Source: Notamacropus eugenii
Taxonomy: Eukaryota > Chordata > Mammalia > Diprotodontia > Macropodidae
DNA length: 64,000 bases
Assembly: GCF_028372415.1 (NCBI RefSeq)
Contig: NC_092874.1
Span: 113,907,744 to 113,971,743, forward strand
Reading direction: 5' to 3'
Under the pieces are notes generated by a model, which saw nothing but the letters and a program-made list of their open reading frames with translations, did not search any database and was not told the origin of the DNA. This document shows, one piece after another, positions 25,601 through 34,372 of this stretch. Every line of letters starts with the position of its first letter. Within the stretch, counting starts at the first letter, position 1. The translations under genes and the position numbers were made by a program.

Positions 25601-28600
25601 CCCAAAATCCAGGGAAGTAGGAGAGATGAAGTTTAGAATCGATAAGGTAAAGAAAAGGAAGTCATTACTTAATTTCAGGGCAAAGAATGACACTGATCTG
25701 GAATTTATATGCCCATGGGTTTTGACATGGTAAAAAAATAAAAAGCCTGCCCCAAAGTGGGCAGTGGCAGTGTGACTTTTGTTGCTGCTGTTGTTCAGTC
25801 ATTTCTGCCTCTTCGTGACCCCATTTGGGGTTTTCTTGGCAAAGTTACTGGAATGGTTTGTCATTCCCTTCTCCAACTTATTTTACAGATAAGGAAACTG
25901 AGGCAAGCAGGGTGAAATGACTACTAAAATGTCTGAGGCCAGATTTGAACTCAGAAAGATAAGACTTCCCGACCCTAGATCTGGCACTATACCCACTCTT
26001 GCCACCTCGCCGCTCAATAGTGGGACTGATAAAGGGCAGATCCAAGAGACATTTATAAAGAAAAATCATCAAAACTGGGTGACAGATTACATATAAAAGG
26101 TAAAAGTATCCAAAGTGTTCAAAGATGACAAGATTTCTAAACCAGATGAGTTGTGAATCCTTAAACAGAAATGCAGATGGAAGGAGAGGAAGATGATACA
26201 CAATTCACATTACTGAGCTGTGTCACAGTTCTCTGAATCATCTGTATTACTACGCACAGGGTGAAAGAATGTATGACTCATATAATTAATCTGTATTCTT
26301 TTTCCATATGCAAGTTATTCACAATCCTTATTGTTAACATACATATTTTAAAAAAAGTTCCAGAAAAGTTAACTTGACTTACTCTTGTACCACTTCCCAT
26401 TCAGCTGAAATACAGTTACATGAAAGGCTATAAATTTATTCCAAGGGTTCCTTCTAAATATATGTTAAATCAAAAAAAGCTTAAAATGACTCAAAGAATT
26501 CATTTTTAAAAGTATGTAACACTCATTAATACATGTGTGCATATATACACACACACACACATTAATCAAAATTACTTTGTGTTTCAAAAGTACAAAAATC
26601 TGAAAATGACCTCCACAAAAATTTGTGATAATTTGTAATATTAACTAAATTCAAGGAACCATCAAAACTACTTCTTTCTAGTTTGAGTAGAGTTTTTACA
26701 ACACTATAAACAATTTAAAAGGCAAAAGTAAGTTTGAGAGTACTATAGCCTGGGGATGGAGCCAAGATGGCAGAGAAAAGCCAGGGACTCACCTGAGCTC
26801 TCCCAAATTTCCAAACAACTTTAAATAATGCCTCAAAACAGAATTTTGGAGTGGTAGAACCCACAAAAGGAGAGGTGAAATAATTTTCCAATCCAAGATA
26901 CCATAGAAGCTTGACAGGAAAGGCTTGTCACACAGGGTGTGAATGGAGTGCAGACATCAAGGCAAGCCAGAGCAAACTAGTCCCTGGCAAGCCAGTGCAA
27001 GCCTTGGGAACAAGTGACTCACAGAGTCACTCCAGATTTCTGGAGCTCTCAGCCCACAGACAGATAGATACCTGTCAGAAGATTACAAGGGACCCTTTGC
27101 TGGCCTCCTGTACTGCCCATGTGTAGTTCCAGTTCACAAGCCACACAGAAAGGAGGTGCACTAGCAGGAACAGAAACCCTGGACACAACTTCAGGACAGA
27201 AAAGAGTACTCATGGTCACTCACTGACCAGTGCACAGGCCAGGAGAGTAGTTAATACACCTCTCCTTAGATCATACCACTTGAAAGAACTGAAAACTTTC
27301 AGATCCCCCAGAACTAGTTCTGAAAACAGCTGCACAAAAAACTTGAAACTTGGGACAGTTCCCCCTCTACCCCAGGAACAGAGCCCAACTTTAACATAAA
27401 GTTTAATATCAAGAAATAGGCTGAAAAAATAAGCAAACAACAACAAAATAATCTGCCACAGAAAGTTACTACGGTGACAGAGAAGATCAAAATACAAATT
27501 CAGAAGAAGATAACAAAGTCAAAGTCAAAACAGAGACATCCAAAGCTTCAAAGAAAAATAGAAATTGGTCTCAGGCCCAAAAAGAATTCCTGAAAGGGCT
27601 CAAAAAGGATTTTAAAAATCAAGTAAGAGAGGTACTACTAACACACACACTCAGTTGGGTATAGAAACCTATCTTATGCTACAGGAAAGTAGGAGGGGAG
27701 AAGGCTAAGACAAGAGGTGGGAGGAGGGGGATGGTCTGATAAAAGGGAAAGCAGGACGACTGGAGGATACAAAACACTTTTGAGGAGGGACAAGGTAAAT
27801 GAAGAAAGCAAGCAGGGTAGACTGGGGCAAGGGACTGGAAGGAGGAAGATACATACTGAATAATCATAATGGTGAAAAAAATTTACAGCAGATCTCATTT
27901 CTCAATAGAGAACTGAGTCAAATTTATAAAAATAAGCCATTTTCCAATTGATAAATGGTCAAAGGATATGAATAGGTAGTTTTCAGATGAAGAAATCAAA
28001 GCTATTTATAGTCATGAAAAAATGCTCTAAATCACTATTTATTAGAGAAATGAAATTTAAACAACTCTGAGGTACGACCCTACACCTATCAGATTGGCTA
28101 ATGGCTAACTGGCTAATATGATAGTAAAATGACAACAGCATAACATTTCATAAAGACAAGACAAATCTGCCAAGCTTTTAGGAAAACAAGAATTAGCCAA
28201 GAAGTTAAAATAGTGGGAAAAGGAATAAGCACGTACATAGTGCTTACTATGTGCTTGTAGTCTGCTAAACAGTTTTTATAAATATCCTAACTGATCCTAA
28301 TTTGATTGTTTGTTTAAATAACGGAAGGAAATATGTAAATTTCAGTTCAAGGTTAGTGAAAATAAAGAAATAATTTCTTTTCCTGTCCAAGTTCAGGGTC
28401 CAATGAAATTTTTCCATGGATCTCACTATTCTGGGAAGGGATCAAATAGGCACCACCAGGCTACCAATGGGTTCCATGATACAAAAAAGGTTAAGAACCC
28501 TTGAGTTAGAAGCAGTGTGTTATGTAGTAAAGAGCACCAGTTCTAAAAGCTCTAGTAAATTCTGCTGTTTACTATTGTATACAGGCTTACACAGAGCATC

Positions 28601-31600
28601 CAGGTGGTGCAGTAGATAGAGTGCCAGGTCTGAAGTCAGGAAGACTCATGTTCCTAAGTTTGAATCTGGCCTCACACAATTATTAGTTGTGTCACTCTGG
28701 GCAAGTCACTTAACCTTGTTTACCTCAGTTTCCTCATCTGTAAATGAGCTGGAGAACGAAATGGCAAATCACTCCTTGCCAAGAAAACCCCCAATGGGGT
28801 CACCAAGAATCACAAAGACAGAATAACAACAAAGTAGCCTTAGACAAGTCACTTCAACTAGATCAACCTCAGTTTCCTAGTAGCAAAAATGAAGTTAAAC
28901 AGAATGATCTCTAAGGTTCAGTCCTACCCTACATACACACAGACACATACACACACGCACAAAACTGCCTGCTGGCATCTTCACCAGGATGTCCTATAAA
29001 CATCCTAAACTCAGTATATCCAAAATTATACTTATTTTTCCCAGTCACTCTTCCTCCAAACACTCAGGTTTGCAACCTTGAAGTCAGTCATCTCTGACTC
29101 TTGTTGCTGCTATTCCTCTCACCCAGATACCAAGTCTTGTCAATTCTACTTTTATCTTTCACATCCAGTCCCTTCTCTACAATCAGAAGTCCATTCCTCT
29201 AGTTCAAGTTCTCATTTCTCACTTATAATATTACAACAGACTGTCTCCTTGCTTCTTTTCCATCTTCTACACAGCTGTCAAATTAATATTCCTAAACACA
29301 GAGTCTGTCATTTACCTGCTCACCCCCTCTATCATCCCACTGCCACAAACTTATCCATGTCTCCCTGATCCTCATCCGTTCTTGCTATTCCGCTATGTCT
29401 TCTTTTTCTGGCTAAACTCCTTGAGAAGGCTGTCTAAAACTGATGCCTCCCTGAGGGCTTCAAGACTCTCCTCACTCCAGTCCATTCCCCACTCAGTTAT
29501 CACTTGATCTTCCTAAAGTGCAAGGATGATGATGTCAGCTTCTCTACTCAGTCAATGTTAGTGGCTCCCTATCACTGCCAGAATCAAATATAAAGTGCTC
29601 AGTTTGGCTTTTAAAGTCCTTCACAAGCTGGTGCCTTCCTATTCTTCCAGTCTTCTTATACCTTGGGACTGAGAAAAAAGAGAATTCAGCCAGAGTCTTA
29701 GCTAGTTCTGAGTACTTATTTTTTTTAAATGCCATTAATGCCCAAATTGGAGAAACCCATATCTAAAGCACAAAAATCTACTTCAAGGTCAAATACACAG
29801 CTTCATGTTGACAACAGCAATGTTATGTCTCACTTTGATAATAAAGTTGACTGTAATCAGGTCAAATTTCTCCCTTTTATAATAGAAGCAAATTAACAAT
29901 GTAATTATTTCCTACAAGTAAATGGCATAAAGATATTATAAGTAGTTACTAGACTACCAACCCACGTTGGACACCTGTAAGGTAACAGAAAACTTGCTGA
30001 GAGCAGAGTAGTAAGAGTCCAGTTGGGCAGGTCATGACAATGATCCTTTATGCAGGCCTAGACAAGTAAGTGCTGTTATTGTTTGCTGTGTCCAACTCTG
30101 TGACCCCATTTGGGATTTTCTTAGCAAAGATACTGGAATGGTTTGCCATTTCCTTCTCCAACTCATTTTACAGATGAGGAAACTGAGGCAAACAGGGTTA
30201 AGTGACTTGTTCAGAGTCACACAGCTAGAAAGTGTCTGAGGCCATCTGATCTCACAAAGATGAGTTTTCCTGACTCCAGACCTGGCACTCTATCCGCGTG
30301 GTCACCAAGCTGCCCAAGATAACTAAGTAGCTGTCAATGTTAAAAGAATAAGGCTTTACTCTCTTGTAAAAAAAATAATCTGATCCCTTCCCAAATGCTA
30401 ATGCTCTTTCTTCCAAATTACCCTGTATTTAACTGGGTTTTATGTGTTTTTATCTATTCACTTATTTGTTACATATATTTATGGAAATACCTCTCTTCCC
30501 TATTAGAATGCAAGCTCCCTGCCAGTAGATAGTGCTTCATTCCAGTAAATGCTTAAAACTGGTTGATTAACCTTATAGGAAAGAAACTTTTCCTAAACTT
30601 CAGTCGGTCACTCAAAAGACCTTCACCTATATGGCACTTATAAAATACTAACGCCTGAAGAATGTGCAGTCAGGAGGAGGTAAGCTACGGGTGCTCTCAA
30701 ATGACGGGGATTTGCCGAGCCATTTGTTACAAAGGTTCATGTCAGAAAATGAATGGGATATAAAAACTAAATGGCATAAACTTATTTTTAAAATAAAAAA
30801 AGAATCTAGGATCCCAAATCAGAAAATAAACGTCTGCTTTAATCAATTACTTGACTTGAAAAGTTATGGGCAAGTTCACTCACGACACTTGCATCGTCCG
30901 TCTACGGAACCTACTACCTCTTTGGAGAGGGGACAACTCAATCCAGTGCAGGTGAAGAACTGTATGTGTTAGAAGGAAAGGTGTACGACAAACATGCCAC
31001 TCCTTCGTGGAGCACTCGGGCGAGCCCCAGCCGCGCACGGCCCCACCGGGAGCTCCCGGATCCGGCAGCCGCGCACGGCCCCACCGGGAGCTCCCGGATC
31101 CGGCAGCCGCGCACGGCCCCACCGGGAGCTCCCGGATCCGGCAGCCGCGCACGGCCCCACCGGGAGCTCCCGGATCCGGCAGCCGCGCCCCTGCGCGGGC
31201 ACCCGACCCGGCGTCCCCTCGGCCAGGCCTCGTGCGCTGCCCTCCTCCGCTACAAGGGTGAAAGCCGGCCTTCACGTCTGCTTCTCATCTCCTACGACGA
31301 AGACGGCCAGCAGGGCTCCAAGTCGCGAGAACTGACCCCAGAGGTCAGGGGAAAAGAACCCTTCCCCCGACCCCCCACACCCCCACAAGCACCAGGCTTT
31401 AGTACCCGCAGGCTACAGCAGGTTTCTTATGAACCAGACAAACTCAGAAAATCAGGCACGAGGAGAAGCGGCGCAAGGGGTAAGAAGGCAGATGGCCATT
31501 TACTTCCACGGTCCTTTAGGAAGCTTCCTGCCTGGCAGCCTCGGGGCGCTCACCCACCCGGAGGGAGGACACAACTCTACCCGGCAAGACCCCCAAGAGC

Positions 31601-31874
31601 CGGGGAAGTTCTCGGAGAACTGGGGGTGCACAAGGCGGCAAGTCCCGGGAAGCCAGGAACCCTCGGAAGGCTCCGGGCTGCCGACACGTGGCCCCAAGGC
31701 GGGCCCGGGCCGCCGCGGGGGGTCGAGAGGCTCCCCGCCGGCCCCGCCCTCTGCCCCGCCCCAGAGTGGGGGCGCGCCAAGCCTCCGCCAGAGGAGCCGC
31801 CCCCAAGTACCCCCCCGCAGCGGTGGAAGCAGGAAAGGCCGCGCGAGGCCGGCACTCACCAAAAACTGAATCAT
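15852..31874 (-). CDS. STMP1: STMP1 (C7orf73/mitolamban), complete 47-residue mitochondrial microprotein in three exons
   Basis: STMP1 is a short single-pass protein of the mitochondrial inner membrane, reported to associate with respiratory-chain complex III. Coding exons on the - strand are 31874-31860 (5 codons, starting MIQFL), 17368-17315 (18 codons, LGFTLGN...AQNYD) and 15926-15852 (24 codons plus [13 protein letters not shown]...PPNS). All junctions are phase 0 with GT-AG introns. Total 47 residues, the same as human. Layout: N-terminal hydrophobic helix at residues 4-19 with glycines at 7, 11 and 15 (G-x3-G-x3-G), then a lysine-rich amphipathic C-terminal tail ([15 protein letters not shown]). 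The ATG context is acc-ATG-a. The promoter is a CpG island. About 16 kb of genome carries 144 coding bases including the stop, so single-frame ORF scans miss it. Position 2 is Ile where I recall Leu in human. Confidence 0.96.
15927..17314 (-). other. STMP1 intron 2
   Basis: 1.4 kb. Contains an antisense MIR-like SINE with an internal (CA)n at about 16550-16790. The remainder is AT-rich with nothing recognised. Confidence 0.8.
16550..16790 (-). mobile_element. MIR-like SINE, antisense, with embedded (CA)n
   Basis: 'ctatgaggtaggtgctgtta', 'agtcagtatatgtctaaggc', 'tttgaactcccaagttcagt'. The CA tract at 16582-16615 interrupts the element. Confidence 0.65.
17315..17368 (-). CDS. STMP1: STMP1 coding exon 2
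   Basis: 18 codons read from 17368 to 17315. Acceptor ttccttcag, donor gtaagt. Encodes [18 protein letters not shown], the rest of the membrane helix with its three spaced glycines. Confidence 0.95.
17500..17850 (+). mobile_element. Diverged L1 ORF2 C-terminal fragment
   Basis: Degraded match in order to the L1 3' coding end seen clearly at 61.6 kb: 'cttcacccaatgatcccagc', 'aaaacaaactggaaacaact', 'gaataaaacatggcataaca'. A MIR-like scrap (17400-17500) precedes it. Confidence 0.45.
18100..18500 (+). mobile_element. Ancient LINE fragment, L2-like
   Basis: Pyrimidine-rich sequence in the order of old L2-type LINE code on this strand ('ttcgaccttgctactctcaa', 'tgcctacaaacatgctcaga', 'acctccacaatctggcttct', 'ctccttgacctttgcaatct'). 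All frames broken. Confidence 0.45.
18795..19045 (+). mobile_element. tRNA-RTE type SINE
   Basis: Head 'ggtgcagtagaaagactgac', B box gagttcagatc; tail 'gagaaggaaatgggaaaaca', 'gtcataaagagtcaaataca', A/C-rich end. Confidence 0.82.
20096..20655 (+). mobile_element. RTE-tailed composite repeat
   Basis: A non-coding repeat whose 3' half (from about 20455) shares 'gccatccccagtcatcctga' and the ending 'tgatgtcactgctcttcttc' plus acaaacaa with the WSINE-type elements. The 5' half (gggagacatgcactgggata...) is different, so it looks like a separate family with a shared tail. Not named. Confidence 0.45.
20883..21078 (+). mobile_element. WSINE-type SINE, 3' part only
   Basis: Starts inside the element ('cagtgcatcctgggtcctct'). 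Contains 'ggtcactggctctggaggag', 'ctccctcactcaaaacagtc', 'atttctctgatggcacggtc', then aacaataacaac. The tRNA head is missing. Confidence 0.75.
22915..23062 (+). mobile_element. tRNA-derived SINE fragment
   Basis: 'gcagttaggtggcataatgg', 'ggcaaatcacttcacctctc', 'cagtttcctcatttgcaaaa'. Confidence 0.7.
23080..23338 (-). mobile_element. MIR-like SINE, antisense, nearly complete
   Basis: 'ctaagcacttcacaattatc', 'gggaggtaggtgctgttatt', 'agtcacacagctaagtaaat', 'cttcctgactccagacccag', ending at a reversed head with 'acctagctgc'. Abuts the opposite-strand SINE at 22915. Confidence 0.75.
23370..24165 (+). repeat. Unclassified marsupial interspersed repeat, rearranged
   Basis: 23370-23770 resembles the sequence at 63775-64000 and 37320-37590 (features such as 'cagtcggtgcaaaggcatga', 'agacaggagatggaagaagg'). 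23930-24080 has the companion block ('gatactgtgctaaatgatgg', 'agctcctgtcttcaaggcat'). I cannot assign a class. Confidence 0.45.
24535..24840 (+). mobile_element. L2-like LINE 3' end
   Basis: 'gtgaaagccatctcctacac', 'aaggaaatcttccttgatgc', 'ctgatagaatacaaaattct'; same order as the fragment at 6425-6745. Confidence 0.5.
24855..24992 (+). mobile_element. hAT-Charlie-like DNA transposon fragment
   Basis: 'aggggtctgcaatactgtcc', 'ttgcttttgtatagccaggc', 'ctacaaggtcatagcttgct' follow the order of mammalian Charlie-type repeats. Short and diverged. Confidence 0.35.
25775..26012 (-). mobile_element. tRNA-RTE type SINE, antisense
   Basis: On the + strand it opens with 'tgttgttcagtcatttctgc', then 'cgtgaccccatttggggttt', 'cattcccttctccaacttat' and 'aaggaaactgaggcaagcag', ending near 'ccacctcgccgctc'. 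Confidence 0.82.
26755..27880 (+). mobile_element. L1/HAL1 element: 5' UTR, start of ORF1, then 3' UTR-like sequence (internal deletion)
   Basis: Opens with an L1-type 5' UTR start (ggggatggagccaagatggc). 27480-27626 reads as the acidic/lysine-rich start of ORF1 and ends in [11 protein letters not shown], homologous to the ORF1 at 47.9 kb. It then jumps to A/G-rich 3' UTR sequence ('gggtatagaaacctatctta', 'gctacaggaaagtaggaggg') like that of the HAL1 copies. The rest of ORF1 is missing. Not coding now. Confidence 0.7.
27885..28135 (+). mobile_element. L1 ORF2 C-terminal fragment
   Basis: Parallels the L1 at 61250 ('gagaactgagtcaaatttat', 'aattgataaatggtcaaagg', 'catgaaaaaatgctctaaat', 'acctatcagattggctaatg'). 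Stops and frameshifts throughout. Joined directly to the element at 26755-27880. Confidence 0.75.
28595..28832 (+). mobile_element. tRNA-RTE type SINE
   Basis: Head 'catccaggtggtgcagtaga', 'cctaagtttgaatctggcct'; tail 'tggagaacgaaatggcaaat', 'aaaacccccaatggggtcac', ending ataacaacaa. A MIR scrap follows to 28935. Confidence 0.85.
28965..29690 (+). mobile_element. L2-like LINE, 3' region
   Basis: Long pyrimidine-rich block in the order of L2 elements: 'agtcatctctgactcttgtt', 'ccaagtcttgtcaattctac', 'caaattaatattcctaaaca', 'tggctccctatcactgccag', 'ttaaagtccttcacaagctg'. Includes only broken frames. Confidence 0.55.
30070..30315 (-). mobile_element. tRNA-RTE type SINE, antisense
   Basis: On + reads 'gttattgtttgctgtgtcca', 'gtgaccccatttgggatttt', 'tggtttgccatttccttctc', 'gaggaaactgaggcaaacag', ending 'tggcactctatccgcgtgg'. 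Confidence 0.85.
30360..30572 (+). mobile_element. L2-like 3' end
   Basis: 'ccaaattaccctgtatttaa', 'ttagaatgcaagctccctgc', 'ccagtaaatgcttaaaactg'; typical L2/MIR tail order, diverged. Confidence 0.5.
31029..31190. repeat. 38-bp GC-rich tandem repeat, about 4.2 copies
   Basis: The marker ccgcgcacgg starts at 31031, 31069, 31107 and 31145 (exact 38-bp period), with a partial fifth unit from 31183. Each unit holds the perfect 14-bp palindrome ccgggagctcccgg followed by atccgg. Because 38 is not a multiple of 3, the array is open in several frames and on both strands, which produces long spurious frames. It lies in STMP1 intron 1, about 0.7 kb past the start codon. Confidence 0.93.
31860..31874 (-). 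CDS. STMP1: STMP1 coding exon 1 (start codon)
   Basis: Five codons, M-I-Q-F-L, read from 31874 to 31860. The donor gtgagt follows at 31859-31854. The 5' UTR upstream is a GCC-rich run inside the CpG island. The start was chosen because the peptide continues in phase into exon 2 and gives the family length. Confidence 0.94.
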
Positions 31875-32307
31875 GGTGATGGCGGCGGCGGCAGCGAAGC
31901 GAGACACCGAACCAGTAAGCTCTGTGCCTCCCTCGGCGAGGGCTGGCGGAACCGGGGACGGGGAAAAGGGGAAAGGAGTTTGCTTCCGGGTCACGAGGAC
32001 ATGCGCGTGGTTCCGTCTTATTTGTAAACCCCGAGATCCTCCTCCCGCCTAGAGTTTGGAACGGGAGAGTCTCCGCCCCTGGTGGAGGAAGGGTCGAGGC
32101 TGCCATCTGAATTGGTTCCCACCCCCGGCCCTTTGGGTCAGCGCGGCTGTCAACTCTGACCTGGGCAAAAAGCACAGAATCTCCTAGAATCGTGGCTTAA
32201 GAGTGGAAGGAATGACCCCTCGGTGGGGGCACGCTCCTGCGTGGTTAGTGTCAAATGAAGGGAACTGGACCCCCTGGACCGCTTTAAACCTGTGATCCCG
32301 TGACCTA

Positions 32308-32440
32308 GACCAGGGTTTGGCGAGCGACCGCCCAGGGGCCACCTGGTTTTTTTGTGCAGCCTTCATGCAAAGAACTTTAGAAAAAAATTAAGGACAATAA
32401 AATATTATTTTAAAATGTAAAAATCATCTTTAGCTTTTTC
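32308..32440 (+). mobile_element. hAT-like DNA transposon fragment
   Basis: 'ccagggtttggcgagcgacc' ... 'tttaaaatgtaaaaatcatc' ... 'tttagctttttcgctatgca' follows a common hAT-type mammalian repeat. Diverged. Confidence 0.35.
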
Positions 32441-32489
32441 GCTATGCAAAAAGGAGGGTGATAAATCCATAGTAATCTACTGACCTCTG

Positions 32490-32625
32490 AGTTCTGATCT
32501 CATTCCCTCACTTTATAGATGAAGAAATGGAGACCCAGAGAAGCGGTGCCTTGGTCAGCATGAACTGAGCTGAGGCTGGAACCTGCATCCTCTGACTAAA
32601 AATCCAGAGCTCTTTTCCAGGTAAG
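32490..32625 (-). mobile_element. MIR-like SINE fragment
   Basis: 'cctcactttatagatgaaga', 'gaaatggagacccagagaag', 'aaaaatccagagctcttttc'; antisense MIR order. Confidence 0.55.
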
Positions 32626-32894
32626 TCAACGACATGATCTTTGACCTCCAGGAACGCACCAATCAGTTATCTAGTCTTGTAGAATCTCCCTCCACAACAT
32701 TCTCTTCCCCTTACATCTACCCTAGATTTGTAGAAAGTCTATTTCAAAGGGGTCAGAGGAAGGATGGGTCGAATTCCATGGGCTCTAAAGAATAAAATTC
32801 CAAACACCCAAAGTAAAATAATTCCCATGAGGAGAAAAAATGGACTGATATGGATGCACAGACAATTTACCAATTAATTTAGATTGTTTGTTTT

Positions 32895-33225
32895 AATGAA
32901 GCAGTATCTGCATAAGGAATTGAGAGCTGAGCTTCAGAGTCAAAAAAATCTGAGTTTAAATTACACCTTTTGCATGATCCTCTCCATGCCCCCAAGTAAC
33001 TCTCTAAAACTCTAAATTGTAAAAGTTATTATCAGCTATAAATCATATGAGATAATATATGTAAAGCACTTAGTACCGAGTCTGGGACAGAGTACCATTT
33101 AATAAATGCTTATTCTCTTCCCATTCCACACCCCTTAAGGGAAGTGGTAGAAAGAACATCTTTAGGAGAAGTTCCCTATGCCAATGAAATCATAGGTCAA
33201 GACCCTCTCAAAAAAAAAAAAAAAA
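32895..33225 (+). mobile_element. MIR-like SINE followed by second SINE tail
   Basis: 32895-33120 has 'aattgagagctgagcttcag', 'gtaaagcacttagtaccgag' and 'atttaataaatgcttattct'. 33150-33225 has the separate tail 'ccaatgaaatcataggtcaa' ending in poly(A) at 33211-33226. Confidence 0.55.
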
Positions 33226-33599
33226 GCAAAAGATGAAACAAGGGAAGGTAACAGAGGAGAGATACAAAGTATGGCACAGCTCTGTAATAGTATCAGTAGT
33301 GTGACAGCTGAGAATGGCACAGAAAGTTAAGAACAAAAAAAAGATGTTGGGGAAGAAATGAGGTTCAAAGGGACAAGCCTGCTCTTCTCAGAGTGGAGAA
33401 GATGATGATGATGACAATGACGAATGACAATGGAAAGATGGCATAGCTGATCAACCCTTATTTTGCTTTCATTTTCTTTGCCTAAGAGACTGGTATTTGA
33501 ACTGGGAAAACTGGCTAAAAAAAAACTTGATACCTAACACAAAGAAGAGATCAATAGTTCCCCTTGATAAATTGAAGGCACCTGGCCTAGGTCAATTAG

Positions 33600-33735
33600 A
33601 CAATCAATCAACAGGCATTTATTAAGTACCGACTGTATCAGACACTTATACAAAGACCAAAGTGAAATAATCTAAGTCCTCAAGAGCCAGCATTCTTACA
33701 GAGGGGGACAACAAAGTACATATATCTACCACAGG
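33600..33735 (+). repeat. Unclassified marsupial repeat, short piece
   Basis: 'caggcatttattaagtaccg', 'tctaagtcctcaagagccag', 'acagagggggacaacaaagt'; the same block as at 23930-24080 and 37080-37230. Confidence 0.45.
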
Positions 33736-34239
33736 AGCATTCTCTATGATATGTTAACTCAAACAGAGGTTTTCTCACCTGATCAAGGTCTCAGAGTTCA
33801 AAGCAGCTTGTTAACTGTATTACTCTAGGTTGAGGGGTATGGGACACCTCACTTACATAAAAACAAAACCTAGGAACTGGACCCCAGGATGTGTTGGAGT
33901 TGTCACTTATCCTGCTTTTGAACTATTAAATTTTCATGAAATTATTAAATTGTTATGTGAAAATGTCATGAGTTTACACCTCAGAAATCAGTAAATTCTA
34001 CAAATCATAGTTTGATTTCTTGTTTCCTTGATTTTGAGACTTAAAAAAGTAATGAAGAAAATGTCAATAATGTAACAAACTACTTAAAAGTATGTCATGG
34101 GTACTTCTTTTGGAAGGGAGGTGAGGATAGAGCCAGCTGTTAAACATTTACTAGCACCTGTGATTTCAGTGGTACACAAACTCCTAAGAAGGAAACTTCC
34201 TCTGCCAATGAAATTCAGCACCTTCTCTGAAATTTATAA

Positions 34240-34372
34240 TCTTAATTTCCTAGAGCTCTAAGAGTTTAGAGCTTGCCCAGGGTAACACAGCAGTGGATAC
34301 CAGAGGTGCAACTCAAATCCAGGTCTTTCTGATTTTGAGCCTAGTTGACCTAACACCAAGACCATGCTGTCT
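34240..34372 (-). mobile_element. MIR-like SINE fragment, antisense
   Basis: 'agcttgcccagggtaacaca', 'caactcaaatccaggtcttt', 'accaagaccatgctgtctt'. Confidence 0.5.

Larger units (their letters stand above)
17369..31859 (-). other. STMP1 intron 1 (14.5 kb)
   Basis: Separates the 5-codon first exon from exon 2. It is mostly repeats (listed separately) and its 5' part lies in the CpG island. Stretches with no recognised content: 19.05-19.7, 21.1-22.9 and 25.35-25.77 kb. 26.0-26.75 kb shows only a short (CA)n near 26553. Confidence 0.8.
30990..32160. promoter_or_regulatory. STMP1: CpG island promoter of STMP1
   Basis: A sharp rise in G+C and CpG density, unlike the AT-rich flanks, surrounds coding exon 1 (31860-31874). 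No TATA box was seen. Upstream of the ATG on the - strand is a strong ETS/GABP-type core CCGGAAG (31989-31983), in the context gtgacCCGGAAGca, with a partial NRF1-like catgcgc nearby (about 32001). Such sites are common at nuclear genes for mitochondrial proteins; the transcription start itself cannot be fixed here. Confidence 0.75.

Noticed and set aside
31029-31190. CRISPR-like array
   Set aside because: Units are contiguous 38-bp repeats without variable spacers, in a mammalian CpG island.
30966-32027. 353-codon open frame on + as a protein gene
   Set aside because: It is made of the 38-bp tandem repeat and CpG island, has no recognisable domain, and overlaps the real STMP1 first exon on the other strand.
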